A program made the translations under genes and the position numbers. A stretch of 64,000 nt of DNA, taken from the NCBI RefSeq assembly GCF_013371495.1, contig NZ_JABWTA010000001.1, positions 1 to 64,000 on the forward strand, given 5' to 3'. This document shows, one piece after another, positions 28,321 through 37,446 of the stretch (within the stretch, counting starts at the first letter, position 1; each line of letters starts with the position of its first letter). The stretch is from Altererythrobacter lutimaris. GTDB lineage: Bacteria; Pseudomonadota; Alphaproteobacteria; Sphingomonadales; Sphingomonadaceae. The notes under the pieces were generated by a model. It was not told where the DNA came from. It saw only the letters and a program-made list of their open reading frames with translations, and searched no databases.

Positions 28321-31215
28321 ATGAAAATCACTAAGACACTGTTGGCGCAGACAGCTGCCGTTTCAGCGATCGCCTTGTCCACCCCCGCGCTTGCACAGGA
28401 TGCGTCTCAGGATGCGCCGGCAGCGGAGGATGATAATGTCATCATCGTCTCAGGCTTTCGCAAGAGCTTGCAGGACTCGATTGACCTAAAACGCGACCAA
28501 ATCGCCGTCGTTGATGCGGTTTCAGCTGAGGACGTTGGCAAATTCCCGGACCAGAACGTTGCTGAATCGCTTCAGCGCATCACCGGTGTGGCGATTGACC
28601 GTTCAGGCGGTGAAGGCCAGTTCATCACAGTGCGCGGCCTTGGTCCTGAGTTCAACGCTGTGCTTCTCAATGGGCGAACGCTTGCAACTGACAATGACGG
28701 CCGCGAATTCTCTTTCGATGTACTGTCGTCTGACATCATCCAGACAGCTGAAGTCTACAAGGCCGCAACGCCGACCCTTCAGTCCGGCGGTATTGGCGCG
28801 GTTGTAAATGTTACCACGGCACGCCCGCTGGACCGCCCGCAGGGTTTCGATGGCTCGGTATCTGTCGCAGGCATATATGAAGAGCTGAGCGAAGAGCTGG
28901 GCGCAGACATCAGCGGTGTCATCTCCTGGAATAACGGCGTTGTCGGCGTGCTCGCAGGCGCATCTTATAACAAGCGTGAATCCCAATTCGATCAGGTCTT
29001 CACCAATGGCTATGCGCTGCGCGATAATCCTGACAATGATCCGGATGATGGCGACGTAGTCGTGCTGGCACCAGAATCATCAGAGCTTCTGGATGATACA
29101 TCATTCGGTTTCCTGCCGGACGGTGCGCGCGTCCAGCAGCAGGTTGTCATTGACCGAGACTTGCAAGACCGCGAACGACTGACACTAAACGGCGCATTGC
29201 AATTCGCGCCGAGCGACGTGTTCACTGCGACGTTTGATGGTCTGTATTCTAAATTCGATATCTCGAGCTTTGCGACACAGTTCTCGGGCTTCTTCAGCCC
29301 GCCATTCATTGATCCTGTTGTGGACGCCAATGGCACGGTCGTATCATTCAGTCGGCCAAGCCTCGACTTCCAGGCACGAAACCCCGATATCGCTGACGCT
29401 GTTGGCGCTTCGCAAAACGACAACGTGATCACGTCACGAAACCGCGAAGCGAAGACTTACGCTTTAGGCGGCAATTTCGAGCTTGAAGCGAATGATCGAC
29501 TTAAATTCGTGGCTGACATTTCATGGTCGCGCGCGACACGTGATGGCACCAACCCGTTCGTAGTGCTCGGCGCGCTTGCACCGACTTCACCATTGATTGA
29601 GTCGATCAGCGAAACCGGCATCTCCACGATCACTAACATCAATGCGGAAGACTTTGTCGATCGCGATATCCAGCGGCTTCACTTTGTGAACGTCAACCGC
29701 ACGATGATCGAAGATGAAGTGTTCGAGATGCGTTTCGATGCTGACTGGGAAGTCGACAAGGGACCGTTGTACAAGGTCCAGGTTGGTGCTTTGAGGACAG
29801 ACCGCGAGAAATCGCGTGACTTGTTCGACAACTTCACGGATCCCACATCAAGCATTACGGCCGCTCAGATCTTCTGTGCCTATTGCGGCTACACCGTTCC
29901 GTTCGACACCTCGATACTGGGCGAATTCGATTTCGATGGTTTCCTGTCCGGAGTTGATGGTGCAGAAACCGTTCCTGCGACTATCCTCAATGCGACGTTT
30001 GAAGACGCGTTTGCAGTCCTCAACGACCCAGCAAACCTCAACAATGTGGATCGGACAGGCGGGAATACAGCTGAGCTGCTCGCTTATCTCAACAGCCCGG
30101 GCATCGATCCGCTGTTCGGGATTTATACGCCGACTTTCAATCCTTCGGGCAGCTTCCAGGTCGAAGAAGAGATCATGTCGGCTTACCTGAACACTCAGTG
30201 GGAAGGCGAACTCGGAAGCATTCCGTTCGCGGCCAATCTTGGCTTCCGGGTGGCATGGACCGATGTTGTTTCTACCGGCATCACCGCTCCGGTTGTCCAG
30301 TTCAGCGAAACGCCGGGTGACACGCAGTTGGTGGTGACACGTGGTGATGCTGTCGAAACCAGCATTCCGAACGACTATTTCAATTTCCTGCCTTCATTCA
30401 ACATGAAGCTTGAGACGAGCGCAGATACTGTTGTGCGTCTAAGCTACGCCAAGACGGTCACGCGTCCGACGCTGACGGCTCTGGGTGTTGCTGAAACCTT
30501 CTCCGGCCGTTCCAACGCTCCGCTTGTGACCGGCGGCAACCCGCTACTTGAAGCCTTCGAAGCCGACAACTTCGACATCTCGTTCGAATGGTATTTCGAC
30601 ACACTGAGCTATTTCAGTGTCGCCGGATTCCACAAGGAGCTGGGCAATTTCATTGAAACCTCAACGATCACCGTTGTGAATCCAGTCCTTTTCCCAGCTG
30701 GAAACGGCGGGCGTCCGACGGATGAGATCGAAAACGTAGAGTTTCAGGACACACGTCAGCGCAACGGCCTTTCGGGTAGCATTTCCGGCCTTGAGCTTGC
30801 CTTCCAGAAGACCTTCGATAACGGGTTCGGTGGCATCGTGAACTACACATACGTCACGTCTTCGCGCGATAATGCGCCGGCGGGCGACCTGGGTTTCAAC
30901 GGCTTCACTCCACACACCGTCAATGTCACGGGTTTCTATGAGAACGGGCCGCTCGCAGCGCGCGTCTCATACAACTACCGTGACGGCTTCCTCGTGCAGG
31001 GGCAGGCAGAATTCAGCGAACCACGTCAGCGCGAGAGCTTTGGACAGCTCGACTTTTCGGCAAGCTATGAACTGAATGATCAGTTTCAGGTCTTTGTCGA
31101 AGGGATCAACGTTCTGGGCGAAGACACGCGTGACTTCTCTCGTTTCCCAAATCGATTGCTGACTTATCTGCGGACCGGCGCTCGCTACACCGCAGGTGTT
31201 CGCGCGACTTTCTAA
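28321..31215 (+). CDS. TonB-dependent outer-membrane receptor for galactosides (sphingomonad/Caulobacter type)
   Basis: A 964-residue receptor: signal peptide cleaved after ALA, a short linker, a TonB-box-like VIIVSGFRKSL, a plug domain (VAESLQRITGVAIDRSGGEGQFITVRGLGPEFN...), and a 22-strand barrel ending YTAGVRATF with the terminal Phe. The size and plug motifs match the large carbohydrate-linked receptors of Caulobacter and sphingomonads (TonB-Xanth-Caul type). It would move oligosaccharides across the outer membrane using TonB energy. Next to a sugar symporter, AraC regulator and alpha-galactosidase, its substrate is probably an alpha-galactoside; this is inferred. Confidence 0.92.
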   Translation: MKITKTLLAQTAAVSAIALSTPALAQDASQDAPAAEDDNVIIVSGFRKSLQDSIDLKRDQIAVVDAVSAEDVGKFPDQNVAESLQRITGVAIDRSGGEGQFITVRGLGPEFNAVLLNGRTLATDNDGREFSFDVLSSDIIQTAEVYKAATPTLQSGGIGAVVNVTTARPLDRPQGFDGSVSVAGIYEELSEELGADISGVISWNNGVVGVLAGASYNKRESQFDQVFTNGYALRDNPDNDPDDGDVVVLAPESSELLDDTSFGFLPDGARVQQQVVIDRDLQDRERLTLNGALQFAPSDVFTATFDGLYSKFDISSFATQFSGFFSPPFIDPVVDANGTVVSFSRPSLDFQARNPDIADAVGASQNDNVITSRNREAKTYALGGNFELEANDRLKFVADISWSRATRDGTNPFVVLGALAPTSPLIESISETGISTITNINAEDFVDRDIQRLHFVNVNRTMIEDEVFEMRFDADWEVDKGPLYKVQVGALRTDREKSRDLFDNFTDPTSSITAAQIFCAYCGYTVPFDTSILGEFDFDGFLSGVDGAETVPATILNATFEDAFAVLNDPANLNNVDRTGGNTAELLAYLNSPGIDPLFGIYTPTFNPSGSFQVEEEIMSAYLNTQWEGELGSIPFAANLGFRVAWTDVVSTGITAPVVQFSETPGDTQLVVTRGDAVETSIPNDYFNFLPSFNMKLETSADTVVRLSYAKTVTRPTLTALGVAETFSGRSNAPLVTGGNPLLEAFEADNFDISFEWYFDTLSYFSVAGFHKELGNFIETSTITVVNPVLFPAGNGGRPTDEIENVEFQDTRQRNGLSGSISGLELAFQKTFDNGFGGIVNYTYVTSSRDNAPAGDLGFNGFTPHTVNVTGFYENGPLAARVSYNYRDGFLVQGQAEFSEPRQRESFGQLDFSASYELNDQFQVFVEGINVLGEDTRDFSRFPNRLLTYLRTGARYTAGVRATF

Positions 31216-31251
31216 TCGCTTCGCGCTCCTCCCTGAGCGAAGCATTTGGTG

Positions 31252-31290
31252 AACGGGCATCCTTGGGGGAGGATGTCCGTTCGCTTTATC
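31252..31290 (+). terminator. Stem-loop downstream of TonB receptor gene
   Basis: An 11-bp stem with one G-U pair (AACGGGCATCC, loop TTGGGGGA, GGATGTCCGTT) followed by CGCTTTATC. It is 37 bp after the receptor stop. The T-run is weak, so it may be a terminator, or an attenuating or mRNA-stabilising hairpin that lets some transcription reach the symporter gene. Confidence 0.55.
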
Positions 31291-31410
31291 TTCGGGTCGG
31301 GAGAGAGTGCTAGAACGACGCGCATGAGGCTTGTGCTTTGAGTGCTGCCGGGTAGACAACAAGAAGGCATGTAGGCGCTCGAAGAAGCGCCGCGAGGGAG
31401 AGAATATCTA

Positions 31411-32865
31411 ATGGCGGATACCATTCAGGTCTCGGTGTTCCTGATCATCACCGCGCTTATCGCGCTTGCGACTTACTGGCACTGCCGGGGCAAACGCGGG
31501 TCAGGGCCGCAGGATGAACGGGACTACTTCCTCGCAAATGGCGGGCTCTCCTGGTACTTTGTCGCAGGGTCCATCACGCTAACAAACCTGTCGACCGATC
31601 AGCTGGTCGGTATGAACGGCAATCAGATGGCGTTGCTGGCCTGGTGGGAGTTTGCTGCCGTCCTCGGTTTGATCATTCTCGCCTTCGTCTTCCTGCCGGT
31701 TTACTATCGCAACAACTGCACGACCACGACCGAGCTTCTCCAGAAGAAGTATGGCGACAAGCATATTCGTGCTCTAATCAGCTTGCTCTTCCTGTTCGGC
31801 AATCTGTTCATTTTCTTGCCTGCCATTCTTTATGGCGGCTCGCTCTTCCTACTTTCGCTGGTGGGCATGGAGACTGATCTGGCAACGATCATGACCGCGT
31901 CTGTGATCTTCGCGACAGTTGGCGCGGCCTATGCTATTTTTGGCGGTCTGCGAGCTGTTGCGGTCTCCGATACCTATTCGGGCGTATTGGTCCTGGGTCT
32001 GGCTTTGTTGGTCGTCTATCTCTCGCTCCAAGCCATCGATTTCGACCTTTCGGGCATTCCTGCTGAGCGGCTTACCATGATCGGCGGCGATGACAGTCCG
32101 ATCCCGTGGCATACACTGCTCACCGGGATGATCTTCATTCAGACATTCTACTGGTCGACAAACCAGACGATCACGCAGCGTGCGATGGCCGCACCAGATA
32201 TCAAGGAAGCACAAAAAGGCGTGATGGTCGCCGCTGGCATCCGCTTGCTGATAGTGCCGGTGATTATCGTTGTGCCCGGCATTGTGAGCTACAAGCTGTT
32301 CGGTGACGTTGGTGACAGCGCCTACGGCATGATCGTCAGCGAGGTATTGCCACTTTGGCTGTCAGGTGCATTTGCCGCCGCTATCGCTGCTGCCGTTCTG
32401 ACGACTTTCAACTCGATCCTTAACGCAAGCGCGGCGCTTTATGTCTGTGACATGCATGAGGCGTATGTTGGCGACGTGAAGCGGGTGGGGCGTCTCGGCG
32501 CTATCGTCTCGATTGTTATGAGTGTGCTGGCGCTTGCACTGGTGCCATTCTTTGCGAGCCAGGAAAGCCTCATCAATACCGTGCAGCAGCTCTACGGTTT
32601 GCTATCGATGCCGATCCTTAGCGCGTTTATCGTTGGGCTGTGCTTCCGCAATGTCGACGCAAAGGCGGCGATGATCGGCGTGGTCTCTGGCGTTGCCTTC
32701 TACGGCTATTGGAGCATGATCTGGCAGCCCGCACATTATATTCACGGCATGGCTGTGACGCTGTTCCTGTGCATTGGCATGGCGTTGTTTGTGAACCGGT
32801 TTGTCTTTGGGCAGAACGCAGAACTTGCGTTTGGTAGCGGAGCGGAGCCTAGCCCTCAGTTATAA
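31411..32865 (+). CDS. Sodium:solute symporter family protein, probable galactose/glucose:Na+ symporter (SGLT-like)
   Basis: A 484-residue inner-membrane protein with about 13 hydrophobic segments of the SSS (SLC5) family. Regions resembling the sugar site of the Vibrio SGLT galactose transporter include GMNGNQMALLAWWEF (Glu in the sugar site), STNQTITQRAMAA and LLSMPILSAF. It would import galactose or the oligosaccharide with Na+. It follows the TonB receptor on the same strand. Its 3' end overlaps the convergent fliA by 17 bp. Confidence 0.88.
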   Translation: MADTIQVSVFLIITALIALATYWHCRGKRGSGPQDERDYFLANGGLSWYFVAGSITLTNLSTDQLVGMNGNQMALLAWWEFAAVLGLIILAFVFLPVYYRNNCTTTTELLQKKYGDKHIRALISLLFLFGNLFIFLPAILYGGSLFLLSLVGMETDLATIMTASVIFATVGAAYAIFGGLRAVAVSDTYSGVLVLGLALLVVYLSLQAIDFDLSGIPAERLTMIGGDDSPIPWHTLLTGMIFIQTFYWSTNQTITQRAMAAPDIKEAQKGVMVAAGIRLLIVPVIIVVPGIVSYKLFGDVGDSAYGMIVSEVLPLWLSGAFAAAIAAAVLTTFNSILNASAALYVCDMHEAYVGDVKRVGRLGAIVSIVMSVLALALVPFFASQESLINTVQQLYGLLSMPILSAFIVGLCFRNVDAKAAMIGVVSGVAFYGYWSMIWQPAHYIHGMAVTLFLCIGMALFVNRFVFGQNAELAFGSGAEPSPQL

Positions 32866-33583
32866 GCGCTTTGAGTTTGGTCAGCGCCTGTCCGCGCAGT
32901 TGATGCACGCGCGGGACACTGATTTCGAGCACTTCGCTGATTTCCGTGAGGTTCATCTCTTCGACAAAGAAGAGCTGCAGGACCAATTGAAGCCTCTCGG
33001 GCAATTGCTGCATGGCTTGGAGAATGCGTTCGCGATCCTCCATGTCAGCGAGGATTTCAAACGGATCTGGCGTTTCGTCAGCAAAGGCCGGATTGGTCTC
33101 GTCATAGCTGTCATCGATGGTGGTGAGCTGTGTACGAGCGGTTTCAAGCTCCGCAAGCTCGGCATCGCCGCAACCAAGCCGTTCGGCAATCTCTGCGCGC
33201 GTGGGTTCGCGGCCATGCATGCCGCGTAGCTCGTCGCAGGCTCCTTCATAGCGTTTGCGCCGTTGCACAGTCGTACGGCTGTCCGGCATCAGCTTGCGGA
33301 TTTGATCGAACATTGCGCCGCGCACACGCATCTTGGCGTAAGCTGCAAAGCCATCCTCGCCGGGACCTGCGTGGCGGGTGGCCGCCTCGGTCAAAGCGAC
33401 AACGCCGGCTTGCATCAAGTCGTCGACATCCAGCCCGTCGCGCCCGACGCCATAGATGTGCCACGCCGCGCGCCTGACCATGGGCAGGAAACGGCGCACG
33501 CGATCCTCGACCACATCTTTCGAGTGATAGGGCGATGCGCCATAAGGCTTGGCGCCAGCGAAGGAGGGGGCGGGGTGGCTCAT
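32849..33583 (-). CDS. fliA: Flagellar RNA polymerase sigma factor FliA (sigma-28)
   Basis: A 244-residue sigma-70-family factor of the FliA type: region 2 contains DLMQAGVVALTEAATR and FAAYAKMRVRGAMFDQIRK; region 3 LRGMHGREPTRAEIAERLG; region 4 LPERLQLVLQLFFVEEMNLTEISEVLEISVPRVHQLRGQAL. It directs late flagellar genes and is held by FlgM, which is encoded in the same gene block. The start overlaps the flhA stop as ATGA. Last gene of the - strand flagellar block. Confidence 0.93.
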   Translation of the reverse strand: MSHPAPSFAGAKPYGASPYHSKDVVEDRVRRFLPMVRRAAWHIYGVGRDGLDVDDLMQAGVVALTEAATRHAGPGEDGFAAYAKMRVRGAMFDQIRKLMPDSRTTVQRRKRYEGACDELRGMHGREPTRAEIAERLGCGDAELAELETARTQLTTIDDSYDETNPAFADETPDPFEILADMEDRERILQAMQQLPERLQLVLQLFFVEEMNLTEISEVLEISVPRVHQLRGQALTKLKALITEG

Positions 33584-35688
33584 GCTGCGAGCGGTGGATT
33601 ATCCGCAGGACTAGGTAGTTCTGCGTTAGCCGGGCCTTCCGCATTTTCCCCGATAACCGCGAGAACTTCTACCGGCTGGCTTGCCGGCAATTCACTGATG
33701 GAGAGCACAAGACATTGTGGGACGCGGGTCTTCAGCAGCTTGGCAAGCGGGCGGCGCACTGGCGGCTGGACGATCAGCGCGATGCTGCCTCCAGCTTCCT
33801 CCGCCACTGCGCTGAGCCGCTCGGCAATCATCTGGCCACAGCTTGGCTCGATCATAGGCTGGCCGGTTGCCGGATCGGTGAGACTGCCCAAGATCGCGCC
33901 TTCAAGTGACGCATCGAGGGTTGCGACTTTGAGCGACTGATCGGGCGGCGTGATTCGGCCGACAATCTGCGCGCCAAGATCAATGCGAACCTGATCGATC
34001 AGCTCGTTGAAATCCTGCGTCCGCTGAAGCGCGAGCGCCAGACTGGTGAGGATCGGCTGCGGGTAAGCCAAACTGATCCCGTCTGCGATTAAAGCGCGGA
34101 ACACGCGTGTCAGGCCAGCGAGCGACAGCGGGTCTGGGTAAACCGCTTCGACAAGACCAGGCGCGCGTTCCTTGACTGCATCGAGCAGGTCGCGAACCTC
34201 TTCAGGGCCAAGCAAAGCTTCGCCGCGCGCGAGCAGTAATTGATTGATATGCGTCGCGATGACTGTGCTGACATCGACTGTCAGGAAACCTTCGCCGACT
34301 GCATGATCGCGCTCGTCCTTATGGATCCACAGCGAGGGGCAGCCAAAGCTCGGGTCGCGCGTTTTTTCGCCGAGCAAGCGATGCTGCTTGTTCGCTTCGC
34401 CCAGATCGATCGCCAGCATACGGTTGGGCTGGACTTCGTATTGCGCGAGCGTCACGCCGCCCAGCTGCACGCGGTAAGCATTAGCGGGCATGTCGATCAC
34501 GTCCTTGATCCGGAATTGTGGAAGGACGAAACCGAACTCGCGGCTCAATTGCTTGCGAATGCCGGTAATCCGCGCGACGAGCGGCGAGCCTTTGTCCTCA
34601 TCCACCAGATGGACGAGACCATAGCCGAGCTCGACAGTGACAAGTGTCTGCTCGCTGACATCTTCGATGGTGATGGTTTCAGGCGCAGGCTTCTCTTCAG
34701 GCTCTTCAACAGCCGTCGCGGCGATGGCTTCTCGCTTTCGAAGACTGAACCACAGCCAGAATGCAAAGGCGGCAGCAGGCAGGAAGATCATTTGCGGCAT
34801 TGCCGGGACCGCACCGAGTGCCGCCAGCACCAGGCCGACCGGTAGCCATCCGCGCGGATCGGAAAACTGGCCGGAGATTTGCCCTACCAGATCGCGTGTA
34901 TCCGCGACGCGCGTGACGATTGCAGCAGCGGCGATGGACAAGAGCAGAGCAGGGACCTGCGCCACCAAAGCATCGCCGACAGCGAGGGTAATATAGCGCT
35001 CTGCCGCTTCGCCTGCGGAAAGGTCATGGCTGATCATGCCCAAAGCGAAACCTGCGATAACGTTGACGCCGAGGATCAACAGCGCAGCAATCGCATCGCC
35101 TTTGACGAATTTGGATGCACCATCCATCGAGCCATAGAATTCCGCTTCGACAGAGACTTCCTCGCGGCGCTTCTTCGCATCTTCCGAGCTGACAAGACCC
35201 GCCGCAATGTCTGCATCAATCGCCATCTGTTTGCCCGGCAAGGCATCGAGCACGAAGCGTGCTGAGACTTCCGAGACGCGGCCAGCGCCCTTGGTGATGA
35301 CGATCAGATTGATGATCATCAGGATCGTGAAGACGAACAGACCGACGGCGAAATTGCCGCCCACGAGGAACGCGCCGAAGCTTTCAATCACTTCGCCTGC
35401 GGCCGACCCGCCCTCATGGCCATTGATAAGCACAATGCGGGTCGACGCGACGTTGAGCGCGAGGCGCAGCAGTGTTGCGAACAGCAGGACTGTTGGAAAA
35501 CTCGAGAAATCCAGTGGCTTGCGCGCGTTCAGAGCGACCATGAGGATCGCTACGGACAGTGCAATATTGAGCACGAAAAACAGATCGAGCAGCAGCGTGG
35601 GGATGGGCATGACCATCAGCACCAGCAGCGCGAGGATCCCTATCGGCAGCGCGAAAGCGACCGGGGCAAGGCTCAACCGCCCGATCAT
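33580..35688 (-). CDS. flhA: Flagellar type III export component FlhA
   Basis: A 702-residue export-gate protein: about eight N-terminal membrane segments, the conserved loop (RVSEVSARFVLDALPGKQMAIDADIAAG), then a large cytoplasmic domain (from about 345) that docks chaperone-substrate complexes. Length matches FlhA (about 690-700). ATGA overlaps link it to the transglycosylase gene upstream and fliA downstream. Its partners FliP, FliQ and FliR are encoded at 62-64 kb, in a separate cluster. Confidence 0.95.
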   Translation of the reverse strand: MIGRLSLAPVAFALPIGILALLVLMVMPIPTLLLDLFFVLNIALSVAILMVALNARKPLDFSSFPTVLLFATLLRLALNVASTRIVLINGHEGGSAAGEVIESFGAFLVGGNFAVGLFVFTILMIINLIVITKGAGRVSEVSARFVLDALPGKQMAIDADIAAGLVSSEDAKKRREEVSVEAEFYGSMDGASKFVKGDAIAALLILGVNVIAGFALGMISHDLSAGEAAERYITLAVGDALVAQVPALLLSIAAAAIVTRVADTRDLVGQISGQFSDPRGWLPVGLVLAALGAVPAMPQMIFLPAAAFAFWLWFSLRKREAIAATAVEEPEEKPAPETITIEDVSEQTLVTVELGYGLVHLVDEDKGSPLVARITGIRKQLSREFGFVLPQFRIKDVIDMPANAYRVQLGGVTLAQYEVQPNRMLAIDLGEANKQHRLLGEKTRDPSFGCPSLWIHKDERDHAVGEGFLTVDVSTVIATHINQLLLARGEALLGPEEVRDLLDAVKERAPGLVEAVYPDPLSLAGLTRVFRALIADGISLAYPQPILTSLALALQRTQDFNELIDQVRIDLGAQIVGRITPPDQSLKVATLDASLEGAILGSLTDPATGQPMIEPSCGQMIAERLSAVAEEAGGSIALIVQPPVRRPLAKLLKTRVPQCLVLSISELPASQPVEVLAVIGENAEGPANAELPSPADNPPLAA

Positions 35689-36626
35689 AGTCCGAAGGCC
35701 TCGAGCCGGGCATAGGCCGCTTTCACATGCTGTCCGGCAGCAGGTGACAGAGCTTCAATCCCATTGAGGCTTTCGCGAAGGCTGGCGGACAATGGTCGGG
35801 ACGCGAGTATCTCATTTGTCGGCAGAACTGGCGCCGTTGGTGCTGGCTTCTGCACAAACTGCGCGCGGCTTGAGGTGGGTTGAGCGATGCCCGGGACATC
35901 GGACATATTGATCTGTCCATTGCCTGACATCGCATTTGTGACCTTGCGGTCGATCAACGCCATGACTTGCTCGAGACTGCGCGGCGCACCGCCGCTTGCG
36001 AAGAATATCGCCCGGTTCGCAGAGGCAGGCTGAGCGAAGAGTGACGCTGCCGACTGCGCAGGATTGCTCTCAAGCGCTGAAAGAAACCGGGACGCACCGC
36101 CTGCACCGAGGAAATGCGCAAGATAAAGCTCCGGTGCTTGCGGCTCGCGCCCCAACGCTTGGCTCAACATCGCGCGGTTATCCTGTGCGAGCGCGCCTGC
36201 CATTAACGAGGCAGCTTGCGGATCATTGCGCAAAGCAAGGACTTCCGCTCGCATAGCTGGGTTTGCGACCTGAACACCATTTGGTCCCATGCGCAGCTGG
36301 CTTGCTGCGGCACCCAGTCCCAACTTGTCACCGTGCTTGTAGAGCGTGTCGAGCCAAGTATTCTCGATGAACTGGAAGAGGCCGCTCGCAGTAGAAGTGG
36401 CCGCCTTGGCGCTCGGATTGAGGCTCGATTCCAGCTTCGCTTGTGCAAGCAAGAAATCGAAGTCTGTCCGCGTTTCGCGCGCGGCAGTTGCAATGGCGCG
36501 TTGAACCGGATTGGTGCTGACGGCGTTCGCCTCTGCGCTGGGAGGACTGGATCGCAGAGGCGTGGCGGCAGCGTTCGCCAACGGCACTGCCGCAGGTTTG
36601 GCACCTTGTATCTGCCCGTCGCTCAC
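35685..36626 (-). CDS. Lytic transglycosylase (SLT domain), probable flagellar rod-penetration enzyme
   Basis: A 313-residue protein starting at GTG, with AGGGGA upstream. The N-terminal third contains an SLT-type muramidase domain: catalytic Glu66 in LLAQAKLESSLNP, then ATSTASGLFQFIENTWL and YLAHFLGAGGA. The C-terminal half is low-complexity and Ala/Pro-rich. No classical signal peptide is visible, so it is probably exported through the flagellar apparatus. Since the FlgJ homologue at 46070-46390 has only the rod-binding domain, this enzyme likely supplies the peptidoglycan-cutting activity. It opens the transglycosylase-flhA-fliA unit behind a sigma-54 promoter. Confidence 0.85.
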   Translation of the reverse strand: MSDGQIQGAKPAAVPLANAAATPLRSSPPSAEANAVSTNPVQRAIATAARETRTDFDFLLAQAKLESSLNPSAKAATSTASGLFQFIENTWLDTLYKHGDKLGLGAAASQLRMGPNGVQVANPAMRAEVLALRNDPQAASLMAGALAQDNRAMLSQALGREPQAPELYLAHFLGAGGASRFLSALESNPAQSAASLFAQPASANRAIFFASGGAPRSLEQVMALIDRKVTNAMSGNGQINMSDVPGIAQPTSSRAQFVQKPAPTAPVLPTNEILASRPLSASLRESLNGIEALSPAAGQHVKAAYARLEAFGL

Positions 36627-36659
36627 TTTGTGTCCCCTGACTGTTTGCAGTCAGGTCAA

Positions 36660-36676
36660 AGCAAGCCCTATGCCAA
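36660..36676 (-). promoter_or_regulatory. Predicted sigma-54 (-24/-12) promoter for transglycosylase-flhA-fliA
   Basis: On the - strand TTGGCATAGGGCTTGCT has GG and GC separated by exactly 10 bp, matching the sigma-54 consensus TGGCAC-N5-TTGCW at the key positions. It sits in the 64-bp gap between flgN and the GTG of the transglycosylase gene. Predicted transcription start near 36649. Confidence 0.72.
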
Positions 36677-36690
36677 ATGGGATGCGATCT

Positions 36691-37038
36691 TCAGGCGATG
36701 GCCGCTTGTGGTGGTCGGTAGCTCACAGGCTTGCCGCCCAAAGCTTCGAGGCGCGAAGCCACATTTGCAGCGAGCAGGTTGCGTACACGGCGATTGACGT
36801 CGTTGAGTTGACGCGCTGTCTCAGCGAGCGAACGGCATTCATCATCGATGCCATCAGGCCCAACACCTTCGAGTTCGCCGCACAGTGCGTCTTTATCGCG
36901 GATCGTCAGCGTCAGCGCGTCCAGGTCCATAGCGGCAAGCGCTTGCCGCTCCTGCTCCAGAACGGCAATCATTTGCCGAAGCTGTTCTGGCAGTTCCGGT
37001 TTGCTTTCATCGCTTACTGGGTGAGCCAAGGCGCTCAT
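36691..37038 (-). CDS. flgN: FlgN-like flagellar export chaperone
   Basis: A 115-residue, highly helical and charged protein (LPEQLRQMIAVLEQERQALAAMDLDALTLTIRDKDALC), as in FlgN, the cytoplasmic chaperone that escorts the hook-filament junction proteins FlgK and FlgL to the export gate. Sequence identity to FlgN is weak; the assignment rests on size, helix pattern and position directly after flgM with an ATGA overlap. Confidence 0.75.
   Translation of the reverse strand: MSALAHPVSDESKPELPEQLRQMIAVLEQERQALAAMDLDALTLTIRDKDALCGELEGVGPDGIDDECRSLAETARQLNDVNRRVRNLLAANVASRLEALGGKPVSYRPPQAAIA
36933..36948. promoter_or_regulatory. Candidate flagellar activator site CGGCAA-N4-TTGCCG (inside flgN)
   Basis: CGGCAAGCGCTTGCCG is a perfect palindrome; with one more base pair on each side it is 18 bp or longer. 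The same CGGCAA-N4-TTGCCG architecture occurs only twice more in the window, both times in flagellar operons. This copy is about 260 bp upstream of the sigma-54 promoter at 36660-36676, a plausible enhancer distance. Confidence 0.55.
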
Positions 37039-37337
37039 GATTCAATTCCCATACTCACTCGGGCGGCAATCATCGCATCGACGATCTTCGCTGGAACAAG
37101 CGGGTAGGAACCGTCACGCAGAGCGGCGCGCACTTCAGCGACCCGATCCTCTTGCACCGGCGGCTCGCCGGCCTTGATGCCTTCGGCAACGTCGACTTGG
37201 ACGCCAATAGAAGGCGCGGCAACGGAACCGCGCGAAGCATCGCTGGCAGGTTTTTTCTCTGCCACCGCAGGGTCACGTGCCTGCAGCGCAGAAGCGGGGC
37301 TAACACCTTGTAACCTTTGCACTTCCGGGAAGGACAT
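37035..37337 (-). CDS. flgM: Anti-sigma-28 factor FlgM
   Basis: A 100-residue protein whose C-terminal half (EDRVAEVRAALRDGSYPLVPAKIVDAMIAA) carries the conserved helix pattern of FlgM, which binds and inactivates FliA until the hook is complete and FlgM is exported. A strong ribosome-binding site AAGGAG lies just upstream. It lies between flgA and flgN and overlaps flgN by ATGA. fliA is in the same block, so factor and anti-factor are genetically linked. Confidence 0.88.
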   Translation of the reverse strand: MSFPEVQRLQGVSPASALQARDPAVAEKKPASDASRGSVAAPSIGVQVDVAEGIKAGEPPVQEDRVAEVRAALRDGSYPLVPAKIVDAMIAARVSMGIES

Positions 37338-37446
37338 CGGTTGTCTCCTTTTACATTCTCAGCCTGCAGAACGGCTTCATTGGCTGGGTTTTAAGGGCCG
37401 CGCGCTGATTTTTCGCTCTGAGCAAATACTTAGGCACGCGCTGTGT

